Below are positions 29,238 to 39,736 of a stretch of DNA of 64,000 bases, piece by piece. Source of the stretch: Buchnera aphidicola str. Sg (Schizaphis graminum). GTDB lineage: Bacteria > Pseudomonadota > Gammaproteobacteria > Enterobacterales > Enterobacteriaceae. How positions within the stretch are numbered: position 1 is the stretch's first letter; each line of letters begins with the position of its first letter. Where the stretch lies: NCBI RefSeq assembly GCF_000007365.1, contig NC_004061.1:372001-436000 (forward strand). Direction: 5' to 3'. The notes beneath the pieces were generated by a model. The model was not told where the DNA came from. It did no database searches and was given only the letters and a program-made list of their open reading frames with translations. The translations under genes and the position numbers were made by a program.

Positions 29238-30171
29238 GATGCTGCATACAGTATTTAGAACAACATTTTTTAAATTTTATTGTACAATCTTTACATTGAA
29301 TAAAAAGAAGATGACATAAATTAAAATTGCAATTTACATATCGATCTGAAGGCTTATCACACTGTTTACAAAAGGATATAATCTTATCTGAAATTTTTTC
29401 ACTCATTCTATTATCAAAAACAAAATTACTTCCTTGGAAAAGAATAGGTAATCCATTTTTGTTAGCATCATGAACATAACCAAGAATACCATTCTTTAAA
29501 TGATACACGTATTTAAAACCATTAAAATGCATCCAAGCGCTAGCTTTTTCACAACGAATACCACCTGTACAATACATTACAATTTTTTTATTTTTAGCAT
29601 AATGCATAATTTGAATCACTTTCTTTAATTGTTCTCGAAAAGTTTGACTTTTAATTTCTATAGCATTTGGAAAATGTCCAATCTCATACTCATAAGAATT
29701 TCTCATATCAATAAATATTACATTTCGATCACTTAACATCATATTAACTTGCCTTGATTTGATATAAATACCTACTTTTTTAAAATTAAATAATGGATTT
29801 GTAATACCATCATTAACAATCTTTTTTTTAATTTTAACAGAAAGAACCCAAAATGCTTTTTTGTGATTACTTAACGATTTATTAATGAATAAATTATTTA
29901 ATTCTAAATCAGAATTATATAAAAAATTTTTTACAAAAAAATAAAATTTTACAGGAATACTAATTTGCGCATTAATACCTTCATCAGATACATAAACTCT
30001 TCCTAAAACATTATATTTATAAAAATTTTGATAAATTCGATCTCTATATTCTTTTGTGTTTTTTATTAAAAAATATTTGTAGAAAGAAACTACAATACGC
30101 GATTCTTCATTCATTAATATCTTTTTTTTTAATTCTTTTTTCGAAATACGATTACATAAATTTGACATCAT
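29233..30171 (-). CDS. trhO: tRNA uridine-34 hydroxylase TrhO (rhodanese family)
   Basis: TrhO (formerly YceA) hydroxylates uridine at position 34 of several tRNAs using oxygen. The 312-residue protein has an N-terminal acylphosphatase-like part (FYKYFLIKNTKEYRDRIY, DEGINAQIS), then a rhodanese domain with the catalytic Cys in IVMYCTGGIRCEKASAWM. A Cys-rich C-terminus follows (FCKQC, CKDC, KCCSKYC). The basic tail of the 350-residue E. coli protein is missing. Two adjacent ATGs at 30171 and 30168 are equally plausible. It abuts valS on the same strand, a neighbour it does not have in E. coli. Confidence 0.93.
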   Translation of the reverse strand: MMSNLCNRISKKELKKKILMNEESRIVVSFYKYFLIKNTKEYRDRIYQNFYKYNVLGRVYVSDEGINAQISIPVKFYFFVKNFLYNSDLELNNLFINKSLSNHKKAFWVLSVKIKKKIVNDGITNPLFNFKKVGIYIKSRQVNMMLSDRNVIFIDMRNSYEYEIGHFPNAIEIKSQTFREQLKKVIQIMHYAKNKKIVMYCTGGIRCEKASAWMHFNGFKYVYHLKNGILGYVHDANKNGLPILFQGSNFVFDNRMSEKISDKIISFCKQCDKPSDRYVNCNFNLCHLLFIQCKDCTIKFKKCCSKYCMQHL

Positions 30172-30180
30172 AAAAAACCT

Positions 30181-33063
30181 TTAATTAAAAATTTTATTTT
30201 TTTTGCAAAATGCGTCATGAAGAGATTCTAATTGTTGCGATAGTGTTAAATATATTTCATTTAAGCTTTTTAATTTTTTTATTTCTTTATCAATTATATT
30301 TTTAGGAGCGTAAGATAAAAAATCTTGATTAGACATTTTTTTTTCAGAAATTAACATTTTTGATTTTATTTTTTCTATTTCTTTATTTAATCTTTTTAGT
30401 TCAATTTCTTTATCAATTGCTTTAAGTACAGGAACTAAGATATCCACTCCATCAATAATTTCTTTTAAAGATAGACAAGGTTCATCATCTTGTTTAGATA
30501 AAATACTGATTTTTTCTAAAGAAGCTATATTTTTTAATATAAATTTATTTTCTTGAATTACTTTCTTTTTTTCAGAATTAATATTTTTTAAAAACAATGA
30601 TAACAATTTAGTTGAACTAATATTCATTTTAGATCTAGTATTTCGTATAAAAATAATGATTTTTTTTATCCAATTAATATTAGACAATGTACTTTTATCA
30701 AATAATTGATCGTTATATTCCGGAAAAGATTGCAACATAATTGTTCTATCTTTAATATGTTTGATTATTTTTACCCGTTGCCAAATGGCTTCTGTAATGA
30801 AAGGCATTATGGGATGAGATAATCTTAATAATAATTCTAAAACATGAATTAAAACATTTTTAGTAAAATATATATCTTGATACGAACCTGATTTTATAAC
30901 AGATTTTACAAATTCTAAATACCAATCGCAAAAAACATTCCAAATAAAATCATATAAAATATTTGCCGCAATATCAAATCGATAAGAATCTAATGAATTT
31001 CTATAGGATTTAACTGTATTATTAAATTTTATTAATATCCATTTGTTTATTAATAACATATTATCGTTAACTGAAAAATTAAAATAATCATGATCTTTGG
31101 TATTTTTCAAAACAAAGCGACTGGCATTCCAAAGTTTATTACAAAAATTACGATATCCCTTTAACCTATTCATATCCCATTGTATATCACGTGTATTAGA
31201 AGCTAAGGCAGAAAAAGTAAAACGCAATGCATCTGTACCTGTTGCACTTATTCCATTAGGAAATTGTTTTATAGTATGATAACGAATTTTTTGAGATAAA
31301 TGAGGTTGTAGTAAATTACTTGTTCTTTTTTCAATTAATTCATTTAATGAAATGCCATCTATCATATCTATTGGATCAATAACGTTTCCTTTTGATTTTG
31401 ACATTTTTTTACCTTCTTCATCACGTATCAAGCCTGTTATATAAACATCTTTAAATGGTATTTGAGGATTTCCATAAGAATCTTTAACAAGATACATAGT
31501 TAACATAATCATTCTAGCAATCCAAAAAAAAATGATGTCAAAACCACTTACTAAAACGTCAGTTGAATGAAAAATTTTTAAAAATTCTGTTTTTTCAGGC
31601 CAACCTAATGTGGAAAAAGTCCATAAACCAGAAGAAAACCAGGTATCTAATACATCATTGTCTTGATTTAAGATCATATCATCTGATATATTATATTCTT
31701 CACGTATTTTTTTTTCACTATGACCAACATATATATTTTTTTTGTCATCATACCATACTGGAATTTGATGACCCCACCATAATTGACGTGAAATACACCA
31801 ATCCTCAATATTATTCATCCAAGATAAATACATACTTTTATATTGATTAGGGATAAATTTAATTTTTTTTTCCCTAACAACGTCAATAGCTGATTGAGAT
31901 AAATGTGATGTTTTTAAATACCATTGATTAGTTAACATTGGTTGAATAATAACACCACTTCTTTCACTGTAAGGAGTAAAAAAATTACATTCTTCAATTT
32001 TTTCTAACAATCCTAGTTTTTCAATTTCATAAATAATTTTTTTTCTTGCAGATAAAATATCTAAATTTTGAAATTCAGTTGGAATAGATGAATCATAAAA
32101 ATTTGATTTACTACCTTGATAATCATAGATAGAAAAATTAGATTTAATTTTTCCATTAAAAGTAAAAATATTAATCATAGGTAATTTATGTCTTTGTCCT
32201 ACTTCATAATCATTAAAATCATGCCCCGGAGTTATTTTGACACACCCCGTATCTTTATTCATATCTGCATAATGATCTGCAATAATCGGTATTATTCTAT
32301 TAACAATAGGACATATGACAGATTGACCAATTAAATGATTATATTTATCATCTTTGGGATTTATAGCTAAGGCTGTATCGCCTAATAATGTTTCTGGTCT
32401 AGTTGTAGCTACTAATAAATATTCAATATTTATATTTTTTATATTTTTAATAATTGGATATCGAATAAACCATTTTTTACTTTTTATTAAACGATGTTCT
32501 ACTTCTAAATCTGAAATTACTGTTTCTAATTTAGAATCCCAGTGTACTAATCTTTTTTTTTGATAAATTAAATTATTTTTATATAAAATGATGAAGGCTT
32601 CTTTAACAGAATTAGAAATATCAGGATCTAAGGTAAATTTTTCTCGATCCCAATCAACAGAATTTCCTAATCGTTTCATTTGTTTCTTAACAGAAAAATT
32701 AGATTTTTTTTTCCATTTCCATATTTTTTTAATAAAATCATTTCTACTATAATCTTTTTTCGTTTTTCTTTCTTCTGAAAAAATTTGACGTTCAATTAAA
32801 ATTTGAGTTGCTATTCCAGCATGATCTGTTCCAACTTGCCATAACGTATTTTTTCCTTGCATTCGATTGTATCGAATTAATATATCCATAATTGTTTGTT
32901 GAAAAGCATGCCCCATATGCAAATTACCCGTAATATTAGGAGGTGGCATCATAATACAAAAAGCTGGTTTGTTTAAATTATTATTAGGTTTAAAAAATCC
33001 ATTTTTTTCCCAAAAATTGTATAAATGTTCTTCAATATCTTTAGGGTTATAATTTTTTTTCAT
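30181..33063 (-). CDS. valS: Valyl-tRNA synthetase
   Basis: ValRS charges tRNA-Val and edits threonine. I start at the ATG at 33063 (960 residues; E. coli 951), where MKKNYNPKDIEEHLYNFWEK matches; a TTG at 33072 is also in frame. Class I signatures are PPPNITGNLHMGHAF (HIGH) and KMSKSKGN (KMSKS). The CP1 editing domain lies between, with VATTRPETLLGD. The tail is a coiled coil (KEIELKRLNKEIEKIKSKM). In E. coli holC separates valS from pepA; here only 73 bases separate them and holC is gone. Confidence 0.97.
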   Translation of the reverse strand: MKKNYNPKDIEEHLYNFWEKNGFFKPNNNLNKPAFCIMMPPPNITGNLHMGHAFQQTIMDILIRYNRMQGKNTLWQVGTDHAGIATQILIERQIFSEERKTKKDYSRNDFIKKIWKWKKKSNFSVKKQMKRLGNSVDWDREKFTLDPDISNSVKEAFIILYKNNLIYQKKRLVHWDSKLETVISDLEVEHRLIKSKKWFIRYPIIKNIKNINIEYLLVATTRPETLLGDTALAINPKDDKYNHLIGQSVICPIVNRIIPIIADHYADMNKDTGCVKITPGHDFNDYEVGQRHKLPMINIFTFNGKIKSNFSIYDYQGSKSNFYDSSIPTEFQNLDILSARKKIIYEIEKLGLLEKIEECNFFTPYSERSGVIIQPMLTNQWYLKTSHLSQSAIDVVREKKIKFIPNQYKSMYLSWMNNIEDWCISRQLWWGHQIPVWYDDKKNIYVGHSEKKIREEYNISDDMILNQDNDVLDTWFSSGLWTFSTLGWPEKTEFLKIFHSTDVLVSGFDIIFFWIARMIMLTMYLVKDSYGNPQIPFKDVYITGLIRDEEGKKMSKSKGNVIDPIDMIDGISLNELIEKRTSNLLQPHLSQKIRYHTIKQFPNGISATGTDALRFTFSALASNTRDIQWDMNRLKGYRNFCNKLWNASRFVLKNTKDHDYFNFSVNDNMLLINKWILIKFNNTVKSYRNSLDSYRFDIAANILYDFIWNVFCDWYLEFVKSVIKSGSYQDIYFTKNVLIHVLELLLRLSHPIMPFITEAIWQRVKIIKHIKDRTIMLQSFPEYNDQLFDKSTLSNINWIKKIIIFIRNTRSKMNISSTKLLSLFLKNINSEKKKVIQENKFILKNIASLEKISILSKQDDEPCLSLKEIIDGVDILVPVLKAIDKEIELKRLNKEIEKIKSKMLISEKKMSNQDFLSYAPKNIIDKEIKKLKSLNEIYLTLSQQLESLHDAFCKKNKIFN

Positions 33064-33136
33064 TATATTCAACTGTATTTATGATTTAAAAAATAGCAAT
33101 ATTGCTGCATCAAAAAAATAAATTTTTTTATATTAT

Positions 33137-34645
33137 TTAAAATTTTAAAAAATTAGATTCATTTAATAAAAATTGACTTAATAGTTCAACAGGACGACCT
33201 GTTGCACCGTGATTTTTACCAGATTTCCAAGCAGTTCCAGCAATATCTAAATGAGCCCAAGTATATTTTTTCGAAAATTGAGCAAGAAAACAAGAAGCAG
33301 TTATTGCACCTGCTTTACCTCTTCCAACATTTGAAAGATCCGCAAAATTAGAATGTAACTCTTTTTCATATTCTAAAGATAGAGGCAAACGCCATATTTT
33401 ATCGTTAGTTTGTCTTGATGATTTTTCTAATGCATAAGCAAGTTGATCATCGTTTGAAAAAAGACCGCTAAAATGATTTCCTAATGCGACAACACATGCT
33501 CCAGTTAAGGTAGCAATATCAATAACTATGTTTGGAGAAAAACGCTGTACATATGTTAAAACATCACATAAAACTAAACGTCCTTCAGCATCAGTATTTA
33601 ATATTTCTACTGTTTTACCTGACATCGTAGTTATAATATCACCAGGTCTAAATGCATTTCCTCCTGGCATATTTTCACAACCTGCTAAAATACCTATAAT
33701 AGTTAGTGGTAAATTTAATTTAGCTGCAGCAATTAAAGTGCCATATACTGCCGCAGCACCGCACATGTCATACTTCATTTCATTCATATTGTTAGACGGT
33801 TTAATAGATATACCTCCAGAATCAAATGTTAATCCCTTTCCTATTAATACAATAATTTTTTCTTGTTCAGTATTATTTATTCCAGAATATTTGATTACAG
33901 ACATATACGGTTTATTTTTAGATCCCTTTCCAACTGCCACATAGGCGTTCATACCTAAATTATTCATTTCTTTAATGTCAATAGATGTAACATGGATTTT
34001 ATCTTTATATTTTTCAGATAATTTTTGAGCTTGTAAAGATAAGTATAATGGATTACAAATATTAGGTGGTAAATCAGCTAAATTTTTTGCAGCTGTAATG
34101 CCAGAATTAATTGCTAAAGCATGTTTTAAAGAATTATTTGCTATATGAAAATCTTTTTTTTCTATTATATGAAATGAAATTGAATTTAAATAAACCTCTT
34201 TTTTTAAAAAAGCATTTATCTTAAAATTTTTATATAAATATTTATTGATAGAATTAACTATTGTCCTAATCGACCAATATATATCATAATTTTCAATATT
34301 TATTTCAGTTAAAGAAAAAATAATATTTTTAATAGAAAATTTATTTAAAATTTTCATACTTTTATTTATGATCTTATCAAGATAATATCTATTTAATCTA
34401 TTTTTTTTACCGCATCCTACGAGTAGTATTCTTTTAGAAACAACATTAGGAACATCATACAATAAAAGTGTTTCACCTACTTTTCCTTGCATATCACCTT
34501 TTTTAATAAAATTATTAATATAACTACAAATAGATTTATTTAAATAATTGTTTGAATATTTAAATTCACAAAATTCAAAAACGCCAATTACAATACAATC
34601 ACTTTTTTCTTCTTCTAAAAGAACATTTTTTATAAAAAATTTCAT
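33137..34645 (-). CDS. pepA: Cytosol aminopeptidase PepA
   Basis: PepA is a two-metal leucyl aminopeptidase; in E. coli it also binds DNA at carAB and in Xer recombination. The 502-residue protein (E. coli 503) carries the metal and active-site blocks LIGKGLTFDSGGISIKPS, MKYDMCGAAAVYGT and NTDAEGRLVLCD. The N-terminal domain used in DNA binding is present but more diverged than the catalytic half. It is upstream of valS on the same strand and divergent from argF. Confidence 0.96.
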   Translation of the reverse strand: MKFFIKNVLLEEEKSDCIVIGVFEFCEFKYSNNYLNKSICSYINNFIKKGDMQGKVGETLLLYDVPNVVSKRILLVGCGKKNRLNRYYLDKIINKSMKILNKFSIKNIIFSLTEINIENYDIYWSIRTIVNSINKYLYKNFKINAFLKKEVYLNSISFHIIEKKDFHIANNSLKHALAINSGITAAKNLADLPPNICNPLYLSLQAQKLSEKYKDKIHVTSIDIKEMNNLGMNAYVAVGKGSKNKPYMSVIKYSGINNTEQEKIIVLIGKGLTFDSGGISIKPSNNMNEMKYDMCGAAAVYGTLIAAAKLNLPLTIIGILAGCENMPGGNAFRPGDIITTMSGKTVEILNTDAEGRLVLCDVLTYVQRFSPNIVIDIATLTGACVVALGNHFSGLFSNDDQLAYALEKSSRQTNDKIWRLPLSLEYEKELHSNFADLSNVGRGKAGAITASCFLAQFSKKYTWAHLDIAGTAWKSGKNHGATGRPVELLSQFLLNESNFLKF

Positions 34646-34815
34646 AATTTTTTCTCAAAAAACATAATCAAAGTTGTTAGTTAATTATACTTTTTATTTA
34701 TTAAAAAAATAAATAAAATATAAAAAAATATTATATACTATATAATTCTATTTTTTACTTTTAAATTTAACTTCATTAAAAATATATTTTTATCTAGTTA
34801 TGGAGTATTCAAGTT

Positions 34816-35832
34816 ATGAATTGTCTTTATCAACGTGACTGTTTAAGATTATTAGATTTTACTACTGCAGAATTAAAACACATTATTACATTATCTGAAA
34901 AATTAAAAAAAACAAAACAAAATCGTCAAGAAATCAAATTACTAAAACAAAAAAACATTGCTTTAATTTTTGAAAAAGAATCAACTCGTACAAGATGTTC
35001 ATTTGAAGTTGCCGCTTTTGATCAAGGTGCAAATGTTACTTATCTTGGACCCGGTAGTACTCATCTTGGAACAAAAGAATCAATTGAGGATACAGCAAGA
35101 GTACTCAGTCGTTTATACGATGGAATTCAATATCGAGGTCATAATCATAAAACAATAGAAATTTTAGCACAGTATTCTACTGTACCAGTCTGGAATGGAT
35201 TAACTGAAAAATTTCATCCTACACAATTAATTGCTGATTTACTAACTATAAAAGAAATTTTTCCAAATAGAAATTTTTCTGATATAAAATGTGCTTATGT
35301 TGGTGATTCGCGTAACAACATAGGAAATAGTCTTTTAGAAGCAGCTTCAATTGTAGGATTAAACTTGTATTTAGTCTCTCCAAAACAATATTGGCCTGAA
35401 AAGAATCTTTTTATTGAATGCAAAAAAATAATAAAAAAAAATCAAGGTAATATAATATGTACTGAAAATATCAGCGAGGGTGTTAAAAATGCAGACTTTA
35501 TCTATACTGATGTTTGGGTTTCTATGGGAGAACATCACAAAATATGGAAAGAAAGAATTGAATTATTAAAGAATTATCAAGTAAATGATTCTATGATAAA
35601 AATGACAAATAATTCTAAAGTAAAAATACTGCATTGTTTACCTGCTTTACACGATCAAAAAACAAGTATAGGAAAATCTATATTGAAAAAATATGGATTA
35701 AAAGATGGAATGGAAATCACAGATAATATTTTTCAAAAACATCAAAAAACAATTTTTGAACAAGCAGAAAATAGATTACATACTATAAAAGCACTCCTTG
35801 TATCAAGTCTTATAAAAGAAATGAATTTTTAA
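34816..35832 (+). CDS. argF: Ornithine carbamoyltransferase
   Basis: This enzyme makes citrulline from ornithine and carbamoyl phosphate in arginine synthesis, an amino acid the symbiont supplies to its host. The 338 residues (E. coli ArgI 334) include the carbamoyl-phosphate loop [21 protein letters not shown], the ornithine-side VWVSMGE and the hinge HCLPA. GGAG lies ten bases before the ATG. It sits 168 bases upstream of its paralog pyrB on the same strand; no ARG-box operator is recognisable upstream. Confidence 0.97.
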   Translation: MNCLYQRDCLRLLDFTTAELKHIITLSEKLKKTKQNRQEIKLLKQKNIALIFEKESTRTRCSFEVAAFDQGANVTYLGPGSTHLGTKESIEDTARVLSRLYDGIQYRGHNHKTIEILAQYSTVPVWNGLTEKFHPTQLIADLLTIKEIFPNRNFSDIKCAYVGDSRNNIGNSLLEAASIVGLNLYLVSPKQYWPEKNLFIECKKIIKKNQGNIICTENISEGVKNADFIYTDVWVSMGEHHKIWKERIELLKNYQVNDSMIKMTNNSKVKILHCLPALHDQKTSIGKSILKKYGLKDGMEITDNIFQKHQKTIFEQAENRLHTIKALLVSSLIKEMNF

Positions 35833-35887
35833 AAATTAATTAATATCTTTTATATTAAGAAAAATCATATATAAATATAAACAAAAT

Positions 35888-35950
35888 ATGAAAGTTTTAA
35901 TATATAAAAAAATCCTCAATAATTTTTTTTCTTATCTCTTTATATATTGA
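35888..35950 (+). CDS. pyrL: Putative pyrBI leader peptide
   Basis: A 20-codon frame ([20 protein letters not shown]) lies between argF and pyrB. Its TGA overlaps the base of the terminator hairpin that precedes pyrB. In the message it contains a pyrimidine-rich stretch (a run of eight T, then CTTATCTCTTT) near the end. This is the layout of E. coli pyrL, where slow UTP-limited transcription through a U-rich leader lets ribosomes close in and prevent termination. The sequence itself is not like E. coli PyrL and no clear ribosome-binding site is seen, so the call rests on position and structure. Confidence 0.45.
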   Translation: MKVLIYKKILNNFFSYLFIY

Positions 35951-35975
35951 TCAGCGTATCAAACGCTATCTTTTT
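35949..35975 (+). promoter_or_regulatory. Attenuator-like terminator upstream of pyrB
   Basis: AGCGT and ACGCT pair around a five-base loop, extended by GAT/ATC across a bulged C, and are followed by TTTTTC. The hairpin ends 26 bases before the pyrB start and begins at the stop codon of a short leader frame. It is either a pyrBI attenuator or simply the argF terminator, 117 bases after argF; the leader frame favours the first. Confidence 0.6.
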
Positions 35976-36000
35976 CATTATAATTAAGGAAAATAAAAAA

Positions 36001-36936
36001 TTGAGAAATTCTCTATATAAAAAAAATATAATTTCAATTAGTGATCTTAATCAAAATGAATTAGAGTTAGTATTAAAAAAATCAGCTTTTCTAAAAGTAA
36101 AAGCACAACCTAATTTATTAAAAAATAAAATTATTGCCAGTTGTTTTTTTGAAGCATCAACACGTACTCGTTTATCTTTCGAAACTGCTGTTCATCGTTT
36201 AGGAGCATCAATAATAGGATTTTCTGATGGATCAAATATTTCTTTAGGAAAAAAAGGCGAAACTTTATCAGACACTATTTCAGTTATAAGTTCATATGTA
36301 GATGCAATTATTATTAGACATCCCCAAGAAGGATCAGCACGTTTAGCCGCACAATTTTCTAATGGAGTCCCAATATTTAACGCAGGAGACGGAGCTAATC
36401 AACACCCTACACAAACACTTTTAGATTTATTTACCATCAAAGAAACACAAAACAAGCTTAATAATTTGAATATTGCTATGGTAGGAGATTTAAAATATGG
36501 AAGAACAGTTCATTCATTAACACAAGCATTGGCCAAGTATAAAAATAATCAATTTTTTTTTGTTTCACCTGATTCATTAACTATGCCAAATTATATTAAT
36601 GACATGCTTTATAAAAAAGAAATTCATTGGAAAAGATATAAAAATATAGAAGAAATAATTTCTGAAATTGATATTCTTTATATGACTCGTGTTCAAAAAG
36701 AAAGACTTGATTCGACTGAATATGCAAGTGCTAAATCAAAATTTGTATTACAAACTTCTACTTTAAAAAATGCACGTAATAATTTAAAAATATTACATCC
36801 ACTACCTCGTATAGACGAAATAGATAACAATGTTGACTTCACACCTTATGCTTGGTATTTTAAACAAGCAGCAAATGGAATTTATGCACGTCAAGCAATT
36901 TTATCATTAGTATTAATAGAAAAACATTTTGAATAA
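36001..36936 (+). CDS. pyrB: Aspartate carbamoyltransferase catalytic subunit
   Basis: PyrB condenses aspartate with carbamoyl phosphate, the committed step to pyrimidines. I start at TTG 36001, which gives 311 residues, the E. coli length, with [12 protein letters not shown] aligned and AAGGA ten bases upstream; the longer frame from TTG 35947 runs through the attenuator hairpin. The carbamoyl-phosphate loop is [10 protein letters not shown], the 80s loop [10 protein letters not shown], and [13 protein letters not shown] and HPLPRIDE follow. The stop codon lies eight bases before pyrI. Confidence 0.96.
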
Positions 36937-36943
36937 AAAATAT

Positions 36944-37399
36944 ATGCAAATAAATAAACTTCAAGTTGAAGCTATTAAATCTGGTAGTGTAATTGATCAT
37001 ATTCCAGCACATATTGGTTTTAAATTACTTTCATTATTCAGATTTACAGAAACAGAAAAAAGAATTACTATTGGATTAAATTTACCTTCTCAAAAATTAG
37101 ATAAAAAAGATATCATAAAAATTGAAAATACTTTTTTAAGCGATGATCAAATTAATCAATTAGCTATTTATGCACCATGTGCTACAGTTAATTATATTGA
37201 AAAATATAATTTAGTAGGAAAAATATTTCCTTCTTTACCTAAAAAGATAGATCGTATTCTAATTTGTCCCAACAGTAATTGTGCTAGTCACAATCATTTC
37301 ATAACTTCTAGCTTTATTTTTACCAAAGATATAAATAATGAGATAAATTTAAAGTGTCAATATTGTGAAAAAGAATTCGCTAAAAACATAGTTTTATAA
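36944..37399 (+). CDS. pyrI: Aspartate carbamoyltransferase regulatory subunit
   Basis: PyrI binds CTP/ATP and gives aspartate transcarbamoylase its allostery. The ATG at 36944 yields 151 residues (E. coli 153); a TTG at 36929 overlapping pyrB would add five. The nucleotide-binding domain has [20 protein letters not shown] and ITIGLNLPS; the zinc domain keeps all four Cys (CPNSNC and CQYC), required to hold the catalytic trimers. Retention of PyrI means nucleotide feedback on the enzyme is probably intact. Confidence 0.96.
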
Positions 37400-37461
37400 A
37401 AAACTTAAATATTACATATTTCATGTTTTTTTCTATTTAATAAAATTAAAAATGGTGCTTT

Positions 37462-37848
37462 ATGAATGTTATAGTTAATACTGAAAATGCCCCAAAACCT
37501 ATTGGACCATATTCACAAGCTATAAAAAATGAAAATTTTTTGATTATTTCTGGTCAAATACCTATTGATGTTAAATCAGGGAAAATACCAAATAATATCT
37601 CTGAACAAACATATATTGTATTAAAAAATATAAAATCAATTATTATTGCGTCAAAATATACAATACAGGATATTATAAAAATTACAGTTTTTACTACTAA
37701 TTTAGAAAAAATTCATATAATTAATGAAATATATGAAAAATTTTTTATAGATAACAAATCATCATTTCCTACAAGATCTTGTATAGAAGTTCAAAAATTA
37801 CCAAAAAACGTAAAAATTGAAATGGAAGCAATGGCATTTAAAAAATAA
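37462..37848 (+). CDS. ridA: Enamine/imine deaminase RidA
   Basis: RidA hydrolyses reactive 2-aminoacrylate and related enamines formed by PLP enzymes. The product has 128 residues, equal to E. coli RidA (YjgF). Conserved parts are ENAPKPIGPYSQA, FLIISGQIP, and FPTRSCIEVQKLPKNVKIEM, which contains the substrate-binding Arg. It follows pyrI, as ridA does in E. coli, and is convergent with deaD across a GC-rich hairpin. Confidence 0.96.
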   Translation: MNVIVNTENAPKPIGPYSQAIKNENFLIISGQIPIDVKSGKIPNNISEQTYIVLKNIKSIIIASKYTIQDIIKITVFTTNLEKIHIINEIYEKFFIDNKSSFPTRSCIEVQKLPKNVKIEMEAMAFKK

Positions 37849-37893
37849 ATTTTACAAGAGTTTAAAATAAATTCCTACTATAATATTTTCAAT

Positions 37894-37910
37894 ATGCCGC
37901 AAAGCGGCAT
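37894..37910. terminator. GC-rich hairpin between ridA and deaD
   Basis: ATGCCGC and GCGGCAT form a seven-base-pair stem with an AAA loop, conspicuously GC-rich here. It lies between convergent genes and probably ends both transcripts; neither side has a long T run. Confidence 0.7.
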
Positions 37911-37914
37911 AAAA

Positions 37915-39720
37915 TCAAACACTTTTACGACGAAAAAAAGATGATTTCGTTTCGTTTTTAATACTACTAGATTTATTTAAACGGTTATCAGAAAAACGAC
38001 GCTTATTATTTTTATCTTTATTAAAGATAGAACGATTATGCGTTCTAGTTTCATAATTTTTAATATCACGTAATAATTTTATGTTTATTTTCTTATTCAA
38101 AATTTTTGTTTTTATGAGACGTTGTAATAAATCTTTAGATAATCCTTTAGGTAATTCTACAATTGCATAAGAAGAAAATAGTTTAATATTTCCAATATTG
38201 CGACTATTAATATTTCCTTCATTAGCAATAGCTCCAACTATATGACGGACTTCTACTCCATCATTTCGACCTGCTTCAATTCGATATAAATCTATATCTT
38301 TTAGCTCTCGACGTTCACGACGATTTCGATTGTTATTACGATGATTGTCTTCACGTCTGCGATCATCTTTAAACGAAAACTCTCTAGATGGACGTTGTAA
38401 TAAATCTTTTTTAATAATCAAAGGTCGTCCCCCTTGAGCCATTTTTAATAAAGCAGAAGCAAGAGTCTTTATATCTAAATCATCAGGAGAGTATAATTTA
38501 TCTAATAATGCACTGTATTCATCTAAATCTCTACTTTCTAATTGTTCTTGTACTTTTTTTGCAAATCGTTCAAGACGTCTTTTACATAAGACTTCAATTT
38601 TTGGCAACTGAACTTCTGGAATAGTTTGATTTATTGTACGTTCAATGTTACGCAATAATCGACGTTCACGATTTTCAACAAATAATAAAGCCCGACCAGC
38701 TCGACCAGCTCGACCTGTACGACCTATACGATGAACATAAGATTCTGAATCCATGGGAATATCGTAATTAATAACAAAACTAATGCGATCAACATCTAAA
38801 CCACGAGCAGCTACATCTGTGGCAATTAAAATATCTAATCGACCACTTTTTAATCGTTCTAAAGTTTGTTCTCTTAAAGCTTGATTCATATCTCCATTTA
38901 ATGCAGCACTATTATATCCATTACGTTCTAAAGCTTCAGATACTTCTAAAGTTGCATTTTTTGTTTTGACAAAAATAATTGTTGCAGAAAAATCTTCTAC
39001 CTCTAAAAAACGAATTAAGGCATCAGTTTTTCTACCGTAAACCATCCAATAACTTTGTTTAATATCTGGACGTGTAGTGATATTCGATTGTATCTTGATT
39101 TCTTGAGGATTTTTCATAAATCTTTTAGAAATACGGCGTATAGCTTCTGGCATTGTTGCTGAAAATAAAGCTGTTTGATGCTCTTTAGGTATTTGAGACA
39201 TAATTGTTTCTACATCTTCTATAAAACCCATACGTAACATCTCATCTGCTTCATCTAAAACTAATGCATATAAATTTGAAAGATTAAGAGTTCCTCTTTT
39301 TAAATGATCTAATAAACGTCCTGGAGTTCCTACAACAATTTGGGGCCCTTGTCGCAGTGCTCGTAGTTGTACTTCATATCGTTGCCCACCATATAAAGGT
39401 AATACATGTATTCCCATTATATATTTAGAAAAATCTGAAAAAGCTTCAGCTACTTGAACAGCCAACTCTCTTGTTGGAGCTAATACTAAAATTTGAGGCG
39501 CTTTTAAATTAATATTAAGATTATGTAATAATGGTAATGAAAATGCTGCTGTTTTTCCACTTCCTGTTTGTGCCATTCCTAATACGTCTCGTCCTTCTAG
39601 AAGTAATGGAATACAAGCCGCTTGAATAGGAGAAGGTTTAACATATCCCATTTTTGATAAAGATTTGATAATAAAAGGATTTAAACCAAGAAAAGAAAAT
39701 GTGCTTTCAGTATGAGTCAT
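37915..39720 (-). CDS. deaD: DEAD-box RNA helicase DeaD (CsdA)
   Basis: DeaD unwinds RNA in ribosome assembly and mRNA decay, chiefly at low temperature. The 601-residue protein keeps all helicase motifs: [47 protein letters not shown] and [15 protein letters not shown]. The C-terminal domain retains [19 protein letters not shown]; the Gly/Arg-rich tail of E. coli (629 residues) is shorter and Lys/Asn-rich. Conservation is unusually high for this genome. A yrbN-like short frame lies just upstream. Confidence 0.97.
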   Translation of the reverse strand: MTHTESTFSFLGLNPFIIKSLSKMGYVKPSPIQAACIPLLLEGRDVLGMAQTGSGKTAAFSLPLLHNLNINLKAPQILVLAPTRELAVQVAEAFSDFSKYIMGIHVLPLYGGQRYEVQLRALRQGPQIVVGTPGRLLDHLKRGTLNLSNLYALVLDEADEMLRMGFIEDVETIMSQIPKEHQTALFSATMPEAIRRISKRFMKNPQEIKIQSNITTRPDIKQSYWMVYGRKTDALIRFLEVEDFSATIIFVKTKNATLEVSEALERNGYNSAALNGDMNQALREQTLERLKSGRLDILIATDVAARGLDVDRISFVINYDIPMDSESYVHRIGRTGRAGRAGRALLFVENRERRLLRNIERTINQTIPEVQLPKIEVLCKRRLERFAKKVQEQLESRDLDEYSALLDKLYSPDDLDIKTLASALLKMAQGGRPLIIKKDLLQRPSREFSFKDDRRREDNHRNNNRNRRERRELKDIDLYRIEAGRNDGVEVRHIVGAIANEGNINSRNIGNIKLFSSYAIVELPKGLSKDLLQRLIKTKILNKKINIKLLRDIKNYETRTHNRSIFNKDKNNKRRFSDNRLNKSSSIKNETKSSFFRRKSV

Positions 39721-39736
39721 GCAATAGATATGCCTT

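Noticed and set aside
33528-33944. A 138-codon + strand frame inside pepA
   Set aside because: Antisense shadow of the strongly conserved PepA catalytic region; its composition mirrors that gene.
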